42,964 nucleotides of DNA from Alphaproteobacteria bacterium (GCA_947460385.1 CANHGT010000003.1:1-42964); one strand, 5' to 3'. Shown: positions 8,435-17,985, counted from the stretch's first letter. The notes: generated by a model not told the origin, from the letters alone. Made by a program: numbers and translations.

Positions 8435-9646
8435 ATGAACTCATTTGATTGGTATAGTCCTACTAGTATTCATTTTGGTAAAGGTAAAATATCTGTTTTA
8501 TCTACAAAATTAAAAGAATTAAAAGTTAAAAAAGTGTTGTTTTTATATGGTCATGGTAGCATCAAAAAAAATGGTGTTTATGATGATGTAATGGCTGAAT
8601 TAAAATTATCAGGTGTGGCATTTGTAGAAAAAAACGGTGTTCACCCTAATCCTCGCTACGATACAGTTTTAGAAGCAGCTAAAATTTGTAAAGAAGAACA
8701 AGTAGACTTCATTCTAGCTGTTGGCGGTGGTAGTGTTGTAGACTGTGCTAAGGCAATTTCTTTAGCTACTTTTTATGAAGGTGATTTTTGGAATGATATT
8801 ATTTTAGCCAATAAAGGGCATACCTTGCCACAACATATTAAAATTGGGGTAGTATTAACTTTATCTGCTACAGGTTCAGAAATGAATGGTGGTGCGGTAA
8901 TAAGTAATATGGCTACTAGGGAAAAGCTAGCTTTGTTTTCTCCCCTTGTGAATCCAACATTTTCTATTTTAGATCCTCAGTACACATACAGTGTTCCTAA
9001 ATCACAAATTTCAGCAGGTGTATGTGATGCATTCAGCCATTGCTTAGAACAATTATTTTCTCCAGAAAAAAATGCTTTAATAACCGACGGTGTATTATTA
9101 GGTGTTATGTGGGGTTTAAAAGCTATTGGTCGCACAGCAATGGACAATCCTAACGACTATGACTCCCATGCTAATTTAATGTGGGGAGCCACAATGGCTT
9201 TGAATGGTATAACAGGAGTTGGCAAAACCCACGATTGGGCAACCCATCAAATAGAACATGCTGTTTCAGCATTTTATGATATAACACATGGCTTAGGCTT
9301 GGCAATTATTTTCCCATATTGGATGGAATACGTGCTAGATATAACAAATGTAGACCGCTTCTTTTTAATTGGATCATTGTTCGGTATTATTGCACCACCT
9401 GCAAGTGCTAGCGATAATGAAAAAATAGCAGTAGCTAAAAAAATTATTAGTGCTATAAGAGATTTCTTTGTTTCTTTAGATATGCCAACTAAATTATCAG
9501 ATGTTGGCGTTCAAGCAAGCGATATTGATGGAATGGTAGAAAGCGTTGTTGCTAAATCTAAATATAATAAAAATTTTGAATTTACAGGTTCTTTGAAAAA
9601 ACTTAGTAAGCTTGATGTGAAAAAAATCTTAGAGTTGGCAATGTAA
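8435..9646 (+). CDS. Iron-containing alcohol dehydrogenase, YqhD/butanol dehydrogenase type
   Basis: This is a 403-residue group III metal-dependent alcohol dehydrogenase that reduces aldehydes or oxidises alcohols with NAD(P)H. The opening SFDWYSPTSIHFGKGK and GGGSVVDCAKAIS (nucleotide binding) are typical of the YqhD/BDH branch. The metal ligands are visible as Asp and His in GVCDAFSHCLEQ and two His in THDWATHQIEHAVSAFYDITHGLGLAI. An in-frame ATG exists at 8402, but AAGGGAG (about 8420-8425) lies just before the ATG at 8435 and the family begins there, so I used the later start. It is probably monocistronic, diverging from the Mg2+ ATPase gene, with a hairpin after it. In a fermentative cell it would detoxify aldehydes or regenerate NAD(P)+. 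The exact substrate cannot be read from sequence. Confidence 0.93.
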   Translation: MNSFDWYSPTSIHFGKGKISVLSTKLKELKVKKVLFLYGHGSIKKNGVYDDVMAELKLSGVAFVEKNGVHPNPRYDTVLEAAKICKEEQVDFILAVGGGSVVDCAKAISLATFYEGDFWNDIILANKGHTLPQHIKIGVVLTLSATGSEMNGGAVISNMATREKLALFSPLVNPTFSILDPQYTYSVPKSQISAGVCDAFSHCLEQLFSPEKNALITDGVLLGVMWGLKAIGRTAMDNPNDYDSHANLMWGATMALNGITGVGKTHDWATHQIEHAVSAFYDITHGLGLAIIFPYWMEYVLDITNVDRFFLIGSLFGIIAPPASASDNEKIAVAKKIISAIRDFFVSLDMPTKLSDVGVQASDIDGMVESVVAKSKYNKNFEFTGSLKKLSKLDVKKILELAM

Positions 9647-9678
9647 TTTTTATTTCTAATTTTCTTAAATTATGATAG

Positions 9679-9724
9679 AATCTCCTTAGTATACATTTAA
9701 CAATGTACTACTATGGAGATTTTC
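9679..9724 (+). terminator. Probable terminator after the alcohol dehydrogenase gene
   Basis: AATCTCC...TACAT (9679-9696) pairs imperfectly with ATGTAC...GGAGATT (9703-9721) to make a long stem with a small loop, followed by only three or four T residues. The stem is strong but the T-tract is short. Confidence 0.45.
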
Positions 9725-9825
9725 CACTTGTAGCATCATTACAATGAAATAATATATAATATTGTAATATCATTAATTTTTTATATTAAAAAAGGATAAT
9801 GTCATATTGATAACAGGAGACTTAA

Positions 9826-11394
9826 ATGGATAATTTAAAATTTAAAGATTTAGGATTAACGGCGAAGTCTTGGCCTTTTGTAGAGGCTAGAAAAATCCTA
9901 GAAAAAATTAATGGTAAATGTCCAAGCAAGGGCTATGTTTTGTTTGAAACAGGTTATGGTCCATCGGGTTTGCCTCATATTGGTACTTTTGGTGAAGTAG
10001 CTAGAACAACAATGGTAAGATTTGCTTTTCAACAATTAAGCGATATTCCAACTAAATTAATAGCTTTTTCTGATGATTTAGACGGCTTAAGAAAAATACC
10101 AAGCAATGTTCCTAATCAAGAACTATTAAAAATACATATAGATAAACCACTAACATCAGTTCCTGATCCATTTGAATTATATGCTAGTTTTGGCGATCAT
10201 AATAATAATATGTTACAAGATTTCTTAAATAAGTTTGGTTTTGATTTTGAATTTTATAGCTCCACCAAATGCTACAAGGCAGGTCTTTTTAATGATGCCT
10301 TAAAGCTTGTACTAAAGCATCATCAAGCAATATTAGATGTAATGTTACCATCTTTGGGCGAAGAAAGGCGGGCAAACTATTCTCCATTTTTACCAATTTG
10401 TAAGAAGTCGGGCAAAGTTCTACAAGCTGAAGTTGTGGAATATAAATTAAACAGCAATAGTATTGTTTATAAAGATATAGATGGTAGTTTAGTTGAAACT
10501 AGTGTTCTAAACGGTGAATGTAAATTACAGTGGAAGGCAGACTGGGCAATGCGTTGGTTCGCCCTAGATGTAGACTACGAAATGCACGGTAAAGACTTAA
10601 TAGCTTCGGCAGATTTATCTAGTAAAATTTGTAAAATACTCGGTAAACAACCACCACAAATTTTGAAATATGAATTGTTTTTAGATAAAAATGGCGAGAA
10701 AATTTCTAAATCTAAAGGTAATGGTCTGTCAATAGATGAATGGCTATGCTATGGCAATAAAGAAAGTTTATCTTATTATATGTATCAAAAACCACAAACA
10801 GCTAAAAGATTATTTTTTGAAATTATTCCAAAAAGCGTAGATGAGTGGATAAGCAGTGTAAGTAAATATGAATCATTAAGCACGTTAGAGCAAATAGAAA
10901 GCCCTATCTTTTTTATTCATAGAAATAATCCGCCTAAAGATTTAGAAGAGCTTTCGTTTAATTTAATATTGAATCTAGTAAGTGTTGTGAATACAAACAA
11001 CAAAGAAATGTTGTGGGGGTTTATGAACAAATATAAAACATTTAATGATTCTACCAAAGTTATTGTAGATGAGCTATTTAATTACGCAATTAATTACTAT
11101 AACGACTTTGTAAAGCCCAATTTAGTGTTTAAAGTTCCAAGTGTAGAAGAAAAAGGCTATCTTAGTAATTTACTAAGTGAGTTACAGCTTTTAAATGATG
11201 CAACCTCCGCACAAGACATACAAACGGTTGTTTATACTGTAGGCAAAACTACTAATTTAGAGTTAAAAAATTGGTTTAAATTGCTATATGAAAGCTTACT
11301 TGGGCAGTCTGAAGGACCACGAATGGGTTCGTTTTTTGCCTTGTATGGTTTGCAAAACTCTATTGATTTAATTAATAATGTTATAAAAAAATAA
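9826..11394 (+). CDS. lysS: Lysine--tRNA ligase, class I (archaeal/alphaproteobacterial type)
   Basis: The enzyme charges tRNA-Lys with lysine. This is the class I form, found in archaea, alphaproteobacteria and spirochaetes, not the class II form of most bacteria. At 522 residues it matches. The HIGH motif appears as HIGT at 51-54 in GPSGLPHIGTFGE, and the KMSKS motif as KISKS at 292-296, followed by KGNG. The middle section with HGKDLIASADLS is typical. An AGGAGA ribosome-binding site lies 6 bases before the ATG. gcrA starts 10 bases downstream, so lysS, gcrA and the Nudix gene probably share a transcript. Confidence 0.97.
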   Translation: MDNLKFKDLGLTAKSWPFVEARKILEKINGKCPSKGYVLFETGYGPSGLPHIGTFGEVARTTMVRFAFQQLSDIPTKLIAFSDDLDGLRKIPSNVPNQELLKIHIDKPLTSVPDPFELYASFGDHNNNMLQDFLNKFGFDFEFYSSTKCYKAGLFNDALKLVLKHHQAILDVMLPSLGEERRANYSPFLPICKKSGKVLQAEVVEYKLNSNSIVYKDIDGSLVETSVLNGECKLQWKADWAMRWFALDVDYEMHGKDLIASADLSSKICKILGKQPPQILKYELFLDKNGEKISKSKGNGLSIDEWLCYGNKESLSYYMYQKPQTAKRLFFEIIPKSVDEWISSVSKYESLSTLEQIESPIFFIHRNNPPKDLEELSFNLILNLVSVVNTNNKEMLWGFMNKYKTFNDSTKVIVDELFNYAINYYNDFVKPNLVFKVPSVEEKGYLSNLLSELQLLNDATSAQDIQTVVYTVGKTTNLELKNWFKLLYESLLGQSEGPRMGSFFALYGLQNSIDLINNVIKK

Positions 11395-11404
11395 GGTTTT
11401 TAAA

Positions 11405-11896
11405 ATGTCTAAAATATCCCAATGGAATGAAGATAAAATTCAAGAATTAAAAGATTTATACCTTACTAGCGATCTATCTAGTGTGGAAATTGCTAAAAGA
11501 TTGGGGCTTACTAAAAATGCAGTCATTGGTAAAATTCACCGAATGGGGCTTAATATAGAAAAAGCTAACATTGGAAAAGATAGTGTTGATATTGTAGAAC
11601 AACTAGGGATTGTATCTGAAAAAATTGTTAATCCTACTTATAAAAAAGGTGATTACTTGCTTGAACATTTAGAATACAGTATGTGTGCATGGCCATATGG
11701 CGACGACCATATTACATTCTGCGGTGAACCAGTTATTTTTGGCAATCCATATTGTCAAGAACATTTAAAGCTTGTATATTTACCTGTAAAAAAAGCATTA
11801 ATGAAACGAGAAAACATCTACGTTGAAGACAAAGATGAAGAGGTTTATGCCGAAGATTTAGACGATATAGAAATAGAAGATGAAATTATTGAATAA
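11405..11896 (+). CDS. gcrA: GcrA family cell-cycle regulator
   Basis: GcrA is an alphaproteobacterial transcription factor that works with sigma-70 at promoters carrying CcrM-methylated GANTC sites. The N-terminal helix-turn-helix (about residues 5-50) reads WNEDKIQELKDLY then SSVEIAKRLG then KNAVIGKIHRMGL, the GcrA signature. The C-terminal part has CAWPYGDDHITFCG and NPYCQEHLKLVYLP, a cysteine/histidine cluster conserved in the family. The middle linker is short and the tail (about 140-163) is very acidic. It sits between lysS and a Nudix gene with tight spacing. It is strong evidence for an alphaproteobacterium; the CcrM partner is outside this window. Confidence 0.95.
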   Translation: MSKISQWNEDKIQELKDLYLTSDLSSVEIAKRLGLTKNAVIGKIHRMGLNIEKANIGKDSVDIVEQLGIVSEKIVNPTYKKGDYLLEHLEYSMCAWPYGDDHITFCGEPVIFGNPYCQEHLKLVYLPVKKALMKRENIYVEDKDEEVYAEDLDDIEIEDEIIE

Positions 11897-11908
11897 AAAT
11901 ATAATATT

Positions 11909-12754
11909 ATGAGTAATTTTCAACAAGTTTATGAATATTTTACTTCTTTTCAAAAAGAAAAATTTATAGAATTTTATATTCATAATACTTTATGTGGATA
12001 TTTAAAGGAAGACTTTTGCACTTTATTAGAGCAGAACTTTTCTTCTGATTTTACTAGAGTTGGGCATAAAATTTTTTTATCTAATAAATACAGCAATTTT
12101 CAAGAAATATCTATGTTTTTTGAAAGTCTAGGTAAGTCTTTGCACTCTATGAAATACTTAGAATTGCGAGGCGAGTATATGCCCTTATTATCTTATAATA
12201 ACAAACAATTAATAGCTAAAATAGACAGGCGACTAACCAATTATTTTGGCACTTTGTCTGAGGGTATTCACGTTAATGGTTATGTTAAAAAACCTAGCGG
12301 AGTACATTTGTGGATATCTAAACGCTCACCCTTCATTATAGATCCAAATAGTTATGATAATATGGTGGCAGGAGGGGTATCTTTTGGCTATAGCCTTGTA
12401 GAAACATTGTTTAAAGAGTGTTTAGAGGAAGCTAATATTCCCGCAGAAATTGTAGAAAATTTTACGTGGGGCTATAAATTTCGTTATACCCTAGAAAGAT
12501 ATGCAGGTATTCGCAATGATTTAGTGTATTCTTTTAATATAGAAATACCACAAAACTTCATCCCAGAAGCACTTGATGGAGAAGTATCTAATTTCTATTT
12601 AATGTCCTTAGAGGAAGTGTATAATTTATTAAAAACCAATGATAATATCAAATTTAATAGCTTTTTAGTAATAGCTTCATTCCTTTTGAACAATAGTAAC
12701 ATTTTAAGTATTGCAGAAAGAAAAATCATTAATAAACTTGCTTATGCTTATTAA
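11909..12754 (+). CDS. Nudix hydrolase with DUF4743 (thiamine-pyrophosphokinase-like)
   Basis: The protein has 281 residues. An N-terminal DUF4743-like region (about 1-115) is followed by a Nudix domain (about 120-260). The Nudix box reads GGVSFGYSLVETLFKECLEEANIP: it keeps the glutamates that bind metal but has Lys in place of the usual Arg, as is normal for this branch. HLWISKRSP and YSFNIEIPQNFIP are further family marks. Relatives are fused to thiamine pyrophosphokinase in yeasts and plants or act on oxidised thiamine diphosphates, so a clean-up role for damaged thiamine cofactor is a reasonable inference, not shown here. It starts 12 bases after gcrA. I see no good ribosome-binding site, which suggests translational coupling. 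Confidence 0.85.
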   Translation: MSNFQQVYEYFTSFQKEKFIEFYIHNTLCGYLKEDFCTLLEQNFSSDFTRVGHKIFLSNKYSNFQEISMFFESLGKSLHSMKYLELRGEYMPLLSYNNKQLIAKIDRRLTNYFGTLSEGIHVNGYVKKPSGVHLWISKRSPFIIDPNSYDNMVAGGVSFGYSLVETLFKECLEEANIPAEIVENFTWGYKFRYTLERYAGIRNDLVYSFNIEIPQNFIPEALDGEVSNFYLMSLEEVYNLLKTNDNIKFNSFLVIASFLLNNSNILSIAERKIINKLAYAY

Positions 12755-12797
12755 ATTTAGTATCTTAATAATGTAATCATGCTCTTAGAGGTAGTAA

Positions 12798-13568
12798 ATG
12801 AAAAAAAATATTTGTACAATATTAACACTGTCCATGTTTTTTGTATGTTTAAACAGTGTTAATTTGTTTTGTAATGAAACCGCAGTTATTATTATAGAAA
12901 AAAGTTTTGAACTATTTCGGGGTAAAGATTCTTCCCATGCTCAAATGACTATGTCTATTAATAGACCAAATCGCAACGATGTCCTCTCTCTTGAATCATG
13001 GACAAAGGGCGATCAACTATCTTTATCTAAGTTTTTGTTGCCCGCAAAATTTAAAGGGCAAGGTGTTTTAATAAACAATGATTCCATGTGGACATATAGT
13101 GCAAAATCGGGGCGTAGTATCAAAATTTCTAACTCTATGAAAAGTCAAGGTTGGATGGGTTCAGACGCTTCATATGACGATATTTCTAAATCTACAGATA
13201 CCATCTTTAAATACACTCATAAGATATTAAGGCAAGAAAAAAATGCCAAAGGTAAAACAGTTTATATTATAGAAAGTATTCCAAAAAGAGATTCTGCAAT
13301 AGTATGGGGTAAAGAAGTAACTGCCATTGAAGTGGGTACATACGCTATGCAGTGGAAAGAATTTTACGACCAAGCAGGTAAAATAGTAAAACGTTTTGAT
13401 GTTCTTGAAATAGGGGCATACAAAGGTAAACCTTATATGAAGCACTTTAAAATCACTAATTTAGAGAAAGAAGGCTATACAACAGAACTTAAAACAGATA
13501 GCATTGTGCTAGATGAGCCTATGAGTGCCGAATTTTTTAGTATTAATAATTTAGAAAAAAATAGTTAG
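12798..13568 (+). CDS. Outer membrane lipoprotein-sorting protein, LolA-like
   Basis: The 256-residue protein starts with a signal peptide (MKKNICTILTLSMFFVCL, cut around residue 26), so it acts in the periplasm. The rest matches the LolA-like family usually annotated as outer membrane lipoprotein-sorting protein: SLESWTKGDQLSLSKFLLPAKFKGQG, NDSMWTYSAKSGRSIKI and QGWMGSDASYDDIS. I see no lipobox. Members of this fold carry lipids or lipoprotein acyl chains in a half-barrel cavity. It is the first gene of a tight five-gene unit with two FtsX-type permeases, an ATPase and a beta-barrel, so it is probably the shuttle of that export system. The cargo is unknown. It is distinct from canonical LolA. 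Confidence 0.85.
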   Translation: MKKNICTILTLSMFFVCLNSVNLFCNETAVIIIEKSFELFRGKDSSHAQMTMSINRPNRNDVLSLESWTKGDQLSLSKFLLPAKFKGQGVLINNDSMWTYSAKSGRSIKISNSMKSQGWMGSDASYDDISKSTDTIFKYTHKILRQEKNAKGKTVYIIESIPKRDSAIVWGKEVTAIEVGTYAMQWKEFYDQAGKIVKRFDVLEIGAYKGKPYMKHFKITNLEKEGYTTELKTDSIVLDEPMSAEFFSINNLEKNS

Positions 13569-13575
13569 ATTTACT

Positions 13576-14823
13576 ATGTGGAACATATTATTTGCTATAT
13601 CTCTTAGAAATGTAATAAGAAGAAAGCTACAAACAAGTTTATTAGGTACAATGATACTGGTTACAACCTTTGCAATTTTTGCTATGGTTGGTATTCAAAC
13701 AGGTGCATATAGAGGACTAGAACAAAGTTATACCTCTATTTTTTATGGCGATTTTCAAATTAGAAATAAAGACTATAAAACTGTAAAAGATTACGATGTT
13801 ACACTTAATAATGGTGAAATAAAAAACATCACAACTCTTTTAGATGGCTACAGTAAATCTAAAATAGTTTACGGTAAAAGAGCTATTAGTTTTGCGGTAG
13901 TAAGTTTTAACAACAGAACATTTACTACCCAATTAGTTGGGGTAGAACCTGTAAAAGAACAAAATTTATCTATTATTCCAAGTAAAATGATTATGGGTAA
14001 CTATTTAGATGAAAAGAATCAATATTCTATGGTTATAGGCAAAGATTTTGCCGAATATTTGAACGTTAAAGTAGGCGATGAACTAGTTATTATGACTAGT
14101 GATATAGATGGAGCATTTATTATTGAACCATTTACTATTTCAGGTATTTTTAAAACAGGCGATATAGCTATAGATAAAATGTACGCTTTTGTTAATTTTA
14201 ATTTTTTTAGTACGTCAATTTTTTATTCTAATGATATTTTTACTAATATCACAGTTAAGCTAGATAATTCTTATTACAGCAGTGATTTACAGCTTGAATT
14301 AAATAAGAATGGTAACGCAAAAATTGATGTTCTATCATGGACAGATATTTTACCAAGGGTGAAACAAACCATGTCTTTTCAAGCATTAATTAGTGGTTTT
14401 TATTTTATTATATTTATGTTTTTAGTAGCATTTAGTGTCTTAAATTCTATGGTTTTATCTACCATTAAGCGTATACCAGAATTTGGAATATTAAGTGCAT
14501 TAGGGCTTGAAACTAGATACTTTAAATATATTTTATTGTTTGAAAACATTATTTTATGTGGCACTACAATTATTTTGGCATCTATATTAGGGCTATGGTT
14601 TGTTTATTATTTTGGGCAAGTTGGAATACCACTTCCTGAAAGCTCTAATAAAGTAGCAGATGGGGCACCACTAACTATTTTGTTTAGAAGAATTTATCCT
14701 GATATATATAGTCCATTGCTATGGTATGGTCCTTGTATTATGTTTGTATCTTGTTTATTGTCTATCTTACCTTCTATTTTTAGGCTTAATAAAAGTAACC
14801 CTGTACAAGCTTTAACATCTTAA
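13576..14823 (+). CDS. ABC transporter permease, FtsX/MacB (LolC/E-like) family, first copy
   Basis: The 415-residue inner-membrane protein has the MacB/LolCDE layout: one N-terminal membrane helix (about 20-42), a periplasmic domain of about 220 residues (MacB-PCD type) and three C-terminal helices (about 270-300, 315-345, 375-400). The FtsX-like motif after helix two reads STIKRIPEFGILSALGLETRYF. The last residues, NPVQALTS, match the PxxALR-like end of the family. It starts 7 bases after the LolA-like gene and is followed by a second permease of the same build, so the transporter is probably a heterodimer like LolC/LolE. The family moves substrates out of the outer leaflet of the inner membrane rather than across it. 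Confidence 0.88.
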   Translation: MWNILFAISLRNVIRRKLQTSLLGTMILVTTFAIFAMVGIQTGAYRGLEQSYTSIFYGDFQIRNKDYKTVKDYDVTLNNGEIKNITTLLDGYSKSKIVYGKRAISFAVVSFNNRTFTTQLVGVEPVKEQNLSIIPSKMIMGNYLDEKNQYSMVIGKDFAEYLNVKVGDELVIMTSDIDGAFIIEPFTISGIFKTGDIAIDKMYAFVNFNFFSTSIFYSNDIFTNITVKLDNSYYSSDLQLELNKNGNAKIDVLSWTDILPRVKQTMSFQALISGFYFIIFMFLVAFSVLNSMVLSTIKRIPEFGILSALGLETRYFKYILLFENIILCGTTIILASILGLWFVYYFGQVGIPLPESSNKVADGAPLTILFRRIYPDIYSPLLWYGPCIMFVSCLLSILPSIFRLNKSNPVQALTS

Positions 14824-14833
14824 GAGGAACAAC

Positions 14834-16063
14834 ATGATTGCTATAATCTTCAAATTAGCTTGGCGTAATGTTTTAGGTTATTCTGATAAAAACAAAATTA
14901 TTGTATCAATTATTATTGTATCTGTAATTTTTATTCAGTTTTTATGGGCTTTAAGTGAGGGTTTTGGAAGGCAAGTGAAAACTTTTGCCTTAGATTCTTT
15001 GGTTGGTAATATGCAAATTTTACATGAAAATGCTAAAATTAACCCATCAGTAGCCAACAGTTTTGAAATCTCAGATATCACCCTTAATAAAATTGCTACT
15101 ATTCAAGGAGTTGTAGGTGTTACAAAGCGTGTAAAAGTTCCCATGGTTTTGCGTAGTGAACGAGTAGCACAAAATGCTATGTTAGTTGGTATAGATTTAG
15201 TAACAGAGCAAAAATTATCTTTTTATGGTAAAGATTATCTACCTTATAATGAACCCATCACTTATAAAAATAATGGTGTGGTAATGGGTAAAACTTTAGT
15301 AGATGATTTAGAAACACAAAAAAACTTTAGAGTTGTTTCAAGTGCAGAAGATTATAAAGGTAACAGCATTGAAAGCCCATTATATATTAATGATATTTAC
15401 AAATCAAGTATGCCCAATGTGGAAGAAATGTATTTGTTTCAAGATATTAAACAAGTGCAAAAAAGATACAATTTAGGCAACAAAGTAACCGAAGTATCTA
15501 TTATTTTTTCAGATGATAAATATACAGATGCACTATATGATGAAATTAATAAATTAATACCCCCGCACACTAAATTGTACAAATGGGGCGATATTATGGG
15601 ATTTTTAAAAAATTGGCTAGCAATGATGACAATAAATATTACTGTATTTTTCCTTATAGTTTTTATATCAGCAAGCTTTCCCCTAGCAAATACCTTGCTA
15701 ATATCAGTGCTTGAAAGAACTCATGAATTTGGTATTATTAATGCCTTGGGTTTAAAAAAATTCTATATTTTTTTATTAATTATGTTTGAAGCATTTTTTA
15801 TTTTATTAATATCAATATCTATTGGCTTCATTTTGGGTGCAATTATTACTATTACTTTGTCTGATATTGGTATTAACATATCTGGTTTTGGGGCAGGATT
15901 AGCCCAGTTAGGGCTTGGAGATTACCTGTATCCCCATTACAACATTGTATCTAGCATCATTATTGCCTCGCTATTATTTATTATTGGAATGCTAGTATCT
16001 TTATACCCTGCTATTAAAGCTAGCTTATATAATCCCGCTACAGCAATGTCTAAAAGAGGTTAA
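14834..16063 (+). CDS. ABC transporter permease, FtsX/MacB (LolC/E-like) family, second copy
   Basis: At 409 residues it has the same topology as its neighbour: helix one at about 22-42, a periplasmic domain, then three helices from about 265, with the cytoplasmic motif LERTHEFGIINALGLKKFYI and the ending NPATAMSKRG. It differs enough from the first copy that the two probably have separate roles in a heterodimer. An AGAGGA ribosome-binding site precedes the ATG, and only one base separates its stop from the ATPase gene. It could belong to a lipid exporter instead of a lipoprotein one; sequence does not decide. Confidence 0.88.
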   Translation: MIAIIFKLAWRNVLGYSDKNKIIVSIIIVSVIFIQFLWALSEGFGRQVKTFALDSLVGNMQILHENAKINPSVANSFEISDITLNKIATIQGVVGVTKRVKVPMVLRSERVAQNAMLVGIDLVTEQKLSFYGKDYLPYNEPITYKNNGVVMGKTLVDDLETQKNFRVVSSAEDYKGNSIESPLYINDIYKSSMPNVEEMYLFQDIKQVQKRYNLGNKVTEVSIIFSDDKYTDALYDEINKLIPPHTKLYKWGDIMGFLKNWLAMMTINITVFFLIVFISASFPLANTLLISVLERTHEFGIINALGLKKFYIFLLIMFEAFFILLISISIGFILGAIITITLSDIGINISGFGAGLAQLGLGDYLYPHYNIVSSIIIASLLFIIGMLVSLYPAIKASLYNPATAMSKRG

Positions 16064-16064
16064 C

Positions 16065-16733
16065 ATGAAGAGTATCATTATAAAAAATATTAGTAAAATT
16101 TACGTACAAGCAAATACAAATTTTTATGCCTTGAAAAATGTATCTTTTGAAATTGTTCCTAAAGAATTTGTGGTGCTTTCAGGACCATCAGGAAGTGGTA
16201 AGTCTACATTGTTAAATATTATTGGTTCTTTAGATAGTGCTAGCAGTGGAGAAATATTAATTAATGGTGAAGATATTTGTAAAAAAAATTCTTCTGAATT
16301 ATCAAATTTTAGGTTGCATAAATTGGGTTTTATTTTTCAATCTTATAATTTGTTGCCTGTATTAACTGCCCTTGAAAATGTTGCACTTTCTTTAGATTTA
16401 CAAGGATTGCCTAAAAAAGAAAGTATAGAAAGAGCAAAACAAGCACTTAGTGATGTAGGCTTGGCAAATTATTTTAAATCTAAACCTAAAGAATTATCTG
16501 GTGGGCAACAACAAAGGGTAGCTATAGCAAGGGCATTAGTTGGTAACCCTGAATTAATTTTAGCCGATGAACCAACTGCCAATTTAGATGGTAAAAATGC
16601 AGAATCTTTAATTGCTATTATGAAATCTATGAAAGAGAAGTATAATACTACTATTATAGCATCGTCCCATGATGACAGAGTAATAACACAAGCAGAGAGG
16701 CTTATTAAATTAAGAGATGGTGAAATTGTTTAA
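16065..16733 (+). CDS. ABC transporter ATP-binding protein, LolD/MacB-like
   Basis: This is a 222-residue ATPase of the MacB/LolD/FtsE group. Walker A is GPSGSGKST (40-48), the Q-loop is in FIFQSYNLLP, the signature is LSGGQQQRVAIARAL, and Walker B is LILADEPTANLD, followed by the H-loop in ASSHD. The length and the FQSYNLLP and EPTANLD wording are typical of ATPases that power FtsX-type permeases by mechanotransmission. Its gene follows the permease by one base and overlaps the beta-barrel gene by 17 bases. It should bind the cytoplasmic loops of both permeases. Confidence 0.93.
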   Translation: MKSIIIKNISKIYVQANTNFYALKNVSFEIVPKEFVVLSGPSGSGKSTLLNIIGSLDSASSGEILINGEDICKKNSSELSNFRLHKLGFIFQSYNLLPVLTALENVALSLDLQGLPKKESIERAKQALSDVGLANYFKSKPKELSGGQQQRVAIARALVGNPELILADEPTANLDGKNAESLIAIMKSMKEKYNTTIIASSHDDRVITQAERLIKLRDGEIV

Positions 16734-17985
16734 AAAAGCTACATTTATTTTATTATTTTGTTTGTATGTAGGCATTAGTAACTTATGGGCAGAACTTAGC
16801 CTAAATAATATGATGAATGGGCAGTTCTTTTATAATACAAAGCAAAAAAATCCATATATTAATGGTAATATAGTAAATGGCGACTTGGTAGATAATTATT
16901 CAATGCAAGAACGCTTAGATAATAGATTTATGTTACAGTACGAAAATGATTGGTTTCAAGTTGAAGCCCATTTACTTACTAGTATATCTCATAATGATAC
17001 ATCTAATTTTAACATGCCTAGTAATAGTTTGTACATTAAAGATGATACCTATTCTCTATTTAATTTAACCCATGTGAACAACAGTAAATATGGTTCATTT
17101 ATTAATCGTATAGATAGATTAAACATTAGTTTCACTTCGCCAAAATATCAACTAACCATTGGTAGAACAGCATTAACTTGGAGCAGGGCTAGAATATTTC
17201 ATGTTACCGATTTTTTTAACCCACAAATACCCGGTTTTTATGATGGAACATATAAAATTGGTGTAGATGTTCTTTATAATAACTTTTCACTAGGGCAAGA
17301 CGATAGTATAGCTTTTGTTATTAATCCTCGTAGGTCATTTACAAGTCAAGAAATTACATATCAAGATGCTACAGTAATGGGCAAATACTTACATAGTAAT
17401 AGTACAAGCGACTATACTGTGATGGTAGGGCAGTATCTACGAGATTATATTTTTGCAGTTGGTTTTTCATCGGACTTTATTTTGGGTTCAGTTTTAAGAA
17501 GCGATGTTTCCATAGTATCTACAGAGGCAGAGCATGATAAAGCTTATGTTGTAGGTGTTGTTGGCTTAGAAGAATCATTTTATTGGCTAGAGAGGGCACA
17601 TACAATTTTTACCGAGTATTATTACAATGGCTTAGGCATTAAAAACATAGGTAGTTCATTAAATCCTATGATGAATCCTAGCATGGTAAAACGCTTTAGT
17701 AATGGCGATACAGTACTTTTAGCAACAAATTATGTAGCTTTAGGGCTAAGTAGTGAAATTACCAGTTATATCAATTTTACTGCTTCAGGGGTTATGAATA
17801 CATTAGATAAAAGTATATTCCATAATGTAGGGATATCTTATAATTATAATGAACACTTAGATTTATCTTTAAGTGCTTCTATTCCTGTAGGAGATAATAA
17901 TAGTGAGTTTGGTGAAATTTGTAATTTAGATATTTGTAAAGTATTACCACAACAGTATATATTAGGCTTCACATACAATATTTAG
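16717..17985 (+). CDS. Putative outer-membrane beta-barrel protein of the ABC export unit
   Basis: The 422-residue protein has a signal peptide (residues 3-24, ending NLWA before ELSLNN). A long series of alternating aromatic/polar strands follows, such as RFMLQYENDWFQVEAHLL, YQLTIGRTALTWS and LDLSLSASIPVG, and it ends LGFTYNI with an aromatic near the C-terminus. This is the pattern of a porin-like outer-membrane barrel of perhaps 16-18 strands. I do not recognise a named family; the middle (TIGRTALTWSRARIFHVTDFFNPQ) resembles the alginate- and DUF1302-type barrels seen beside similar ABC/LolA-like clusters. The overlap with the ATPase gene implies translational coupling. It is likely the outer-membrane end of this system. 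Confidence 0.7.
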   Translation: MVKLFKKATFILLFCLYVGISNLWAELSLNNMMNGQFFYNTKQKNPYINGNIVNGDLVDNYSMQERLDNRFMLQYENDWFQVEAHLLTSISHNDTSNFNMPSNSLYIKDDTYSLFNLTHVNNSKYGSFINRIDRLNISFTSPKYQLTIGRTALTWSRARIFHVTDFFNPQIPGFYDGTYKIGVDVLYNNFSLGQDDSIAFVINPRRSFTSQEITYQDATVMGKYLHSNSTSDYTVMVGQYLRDYIFAVGFSSDFILGSVLRSDVSIVSTEAEHDKAYVVGVVGLEESFYWLERAHTIFTEYYYNGLGIKNIGSSLNPMMNPSMVKRFSNGDTVLLATNYVALGLSSEITSYINFTASGVMNTLDKSIFHNVGISYNYNEHLDLSLSASIPVGDNNSEFGEICNLDICKVLPQQYILGFTYNI

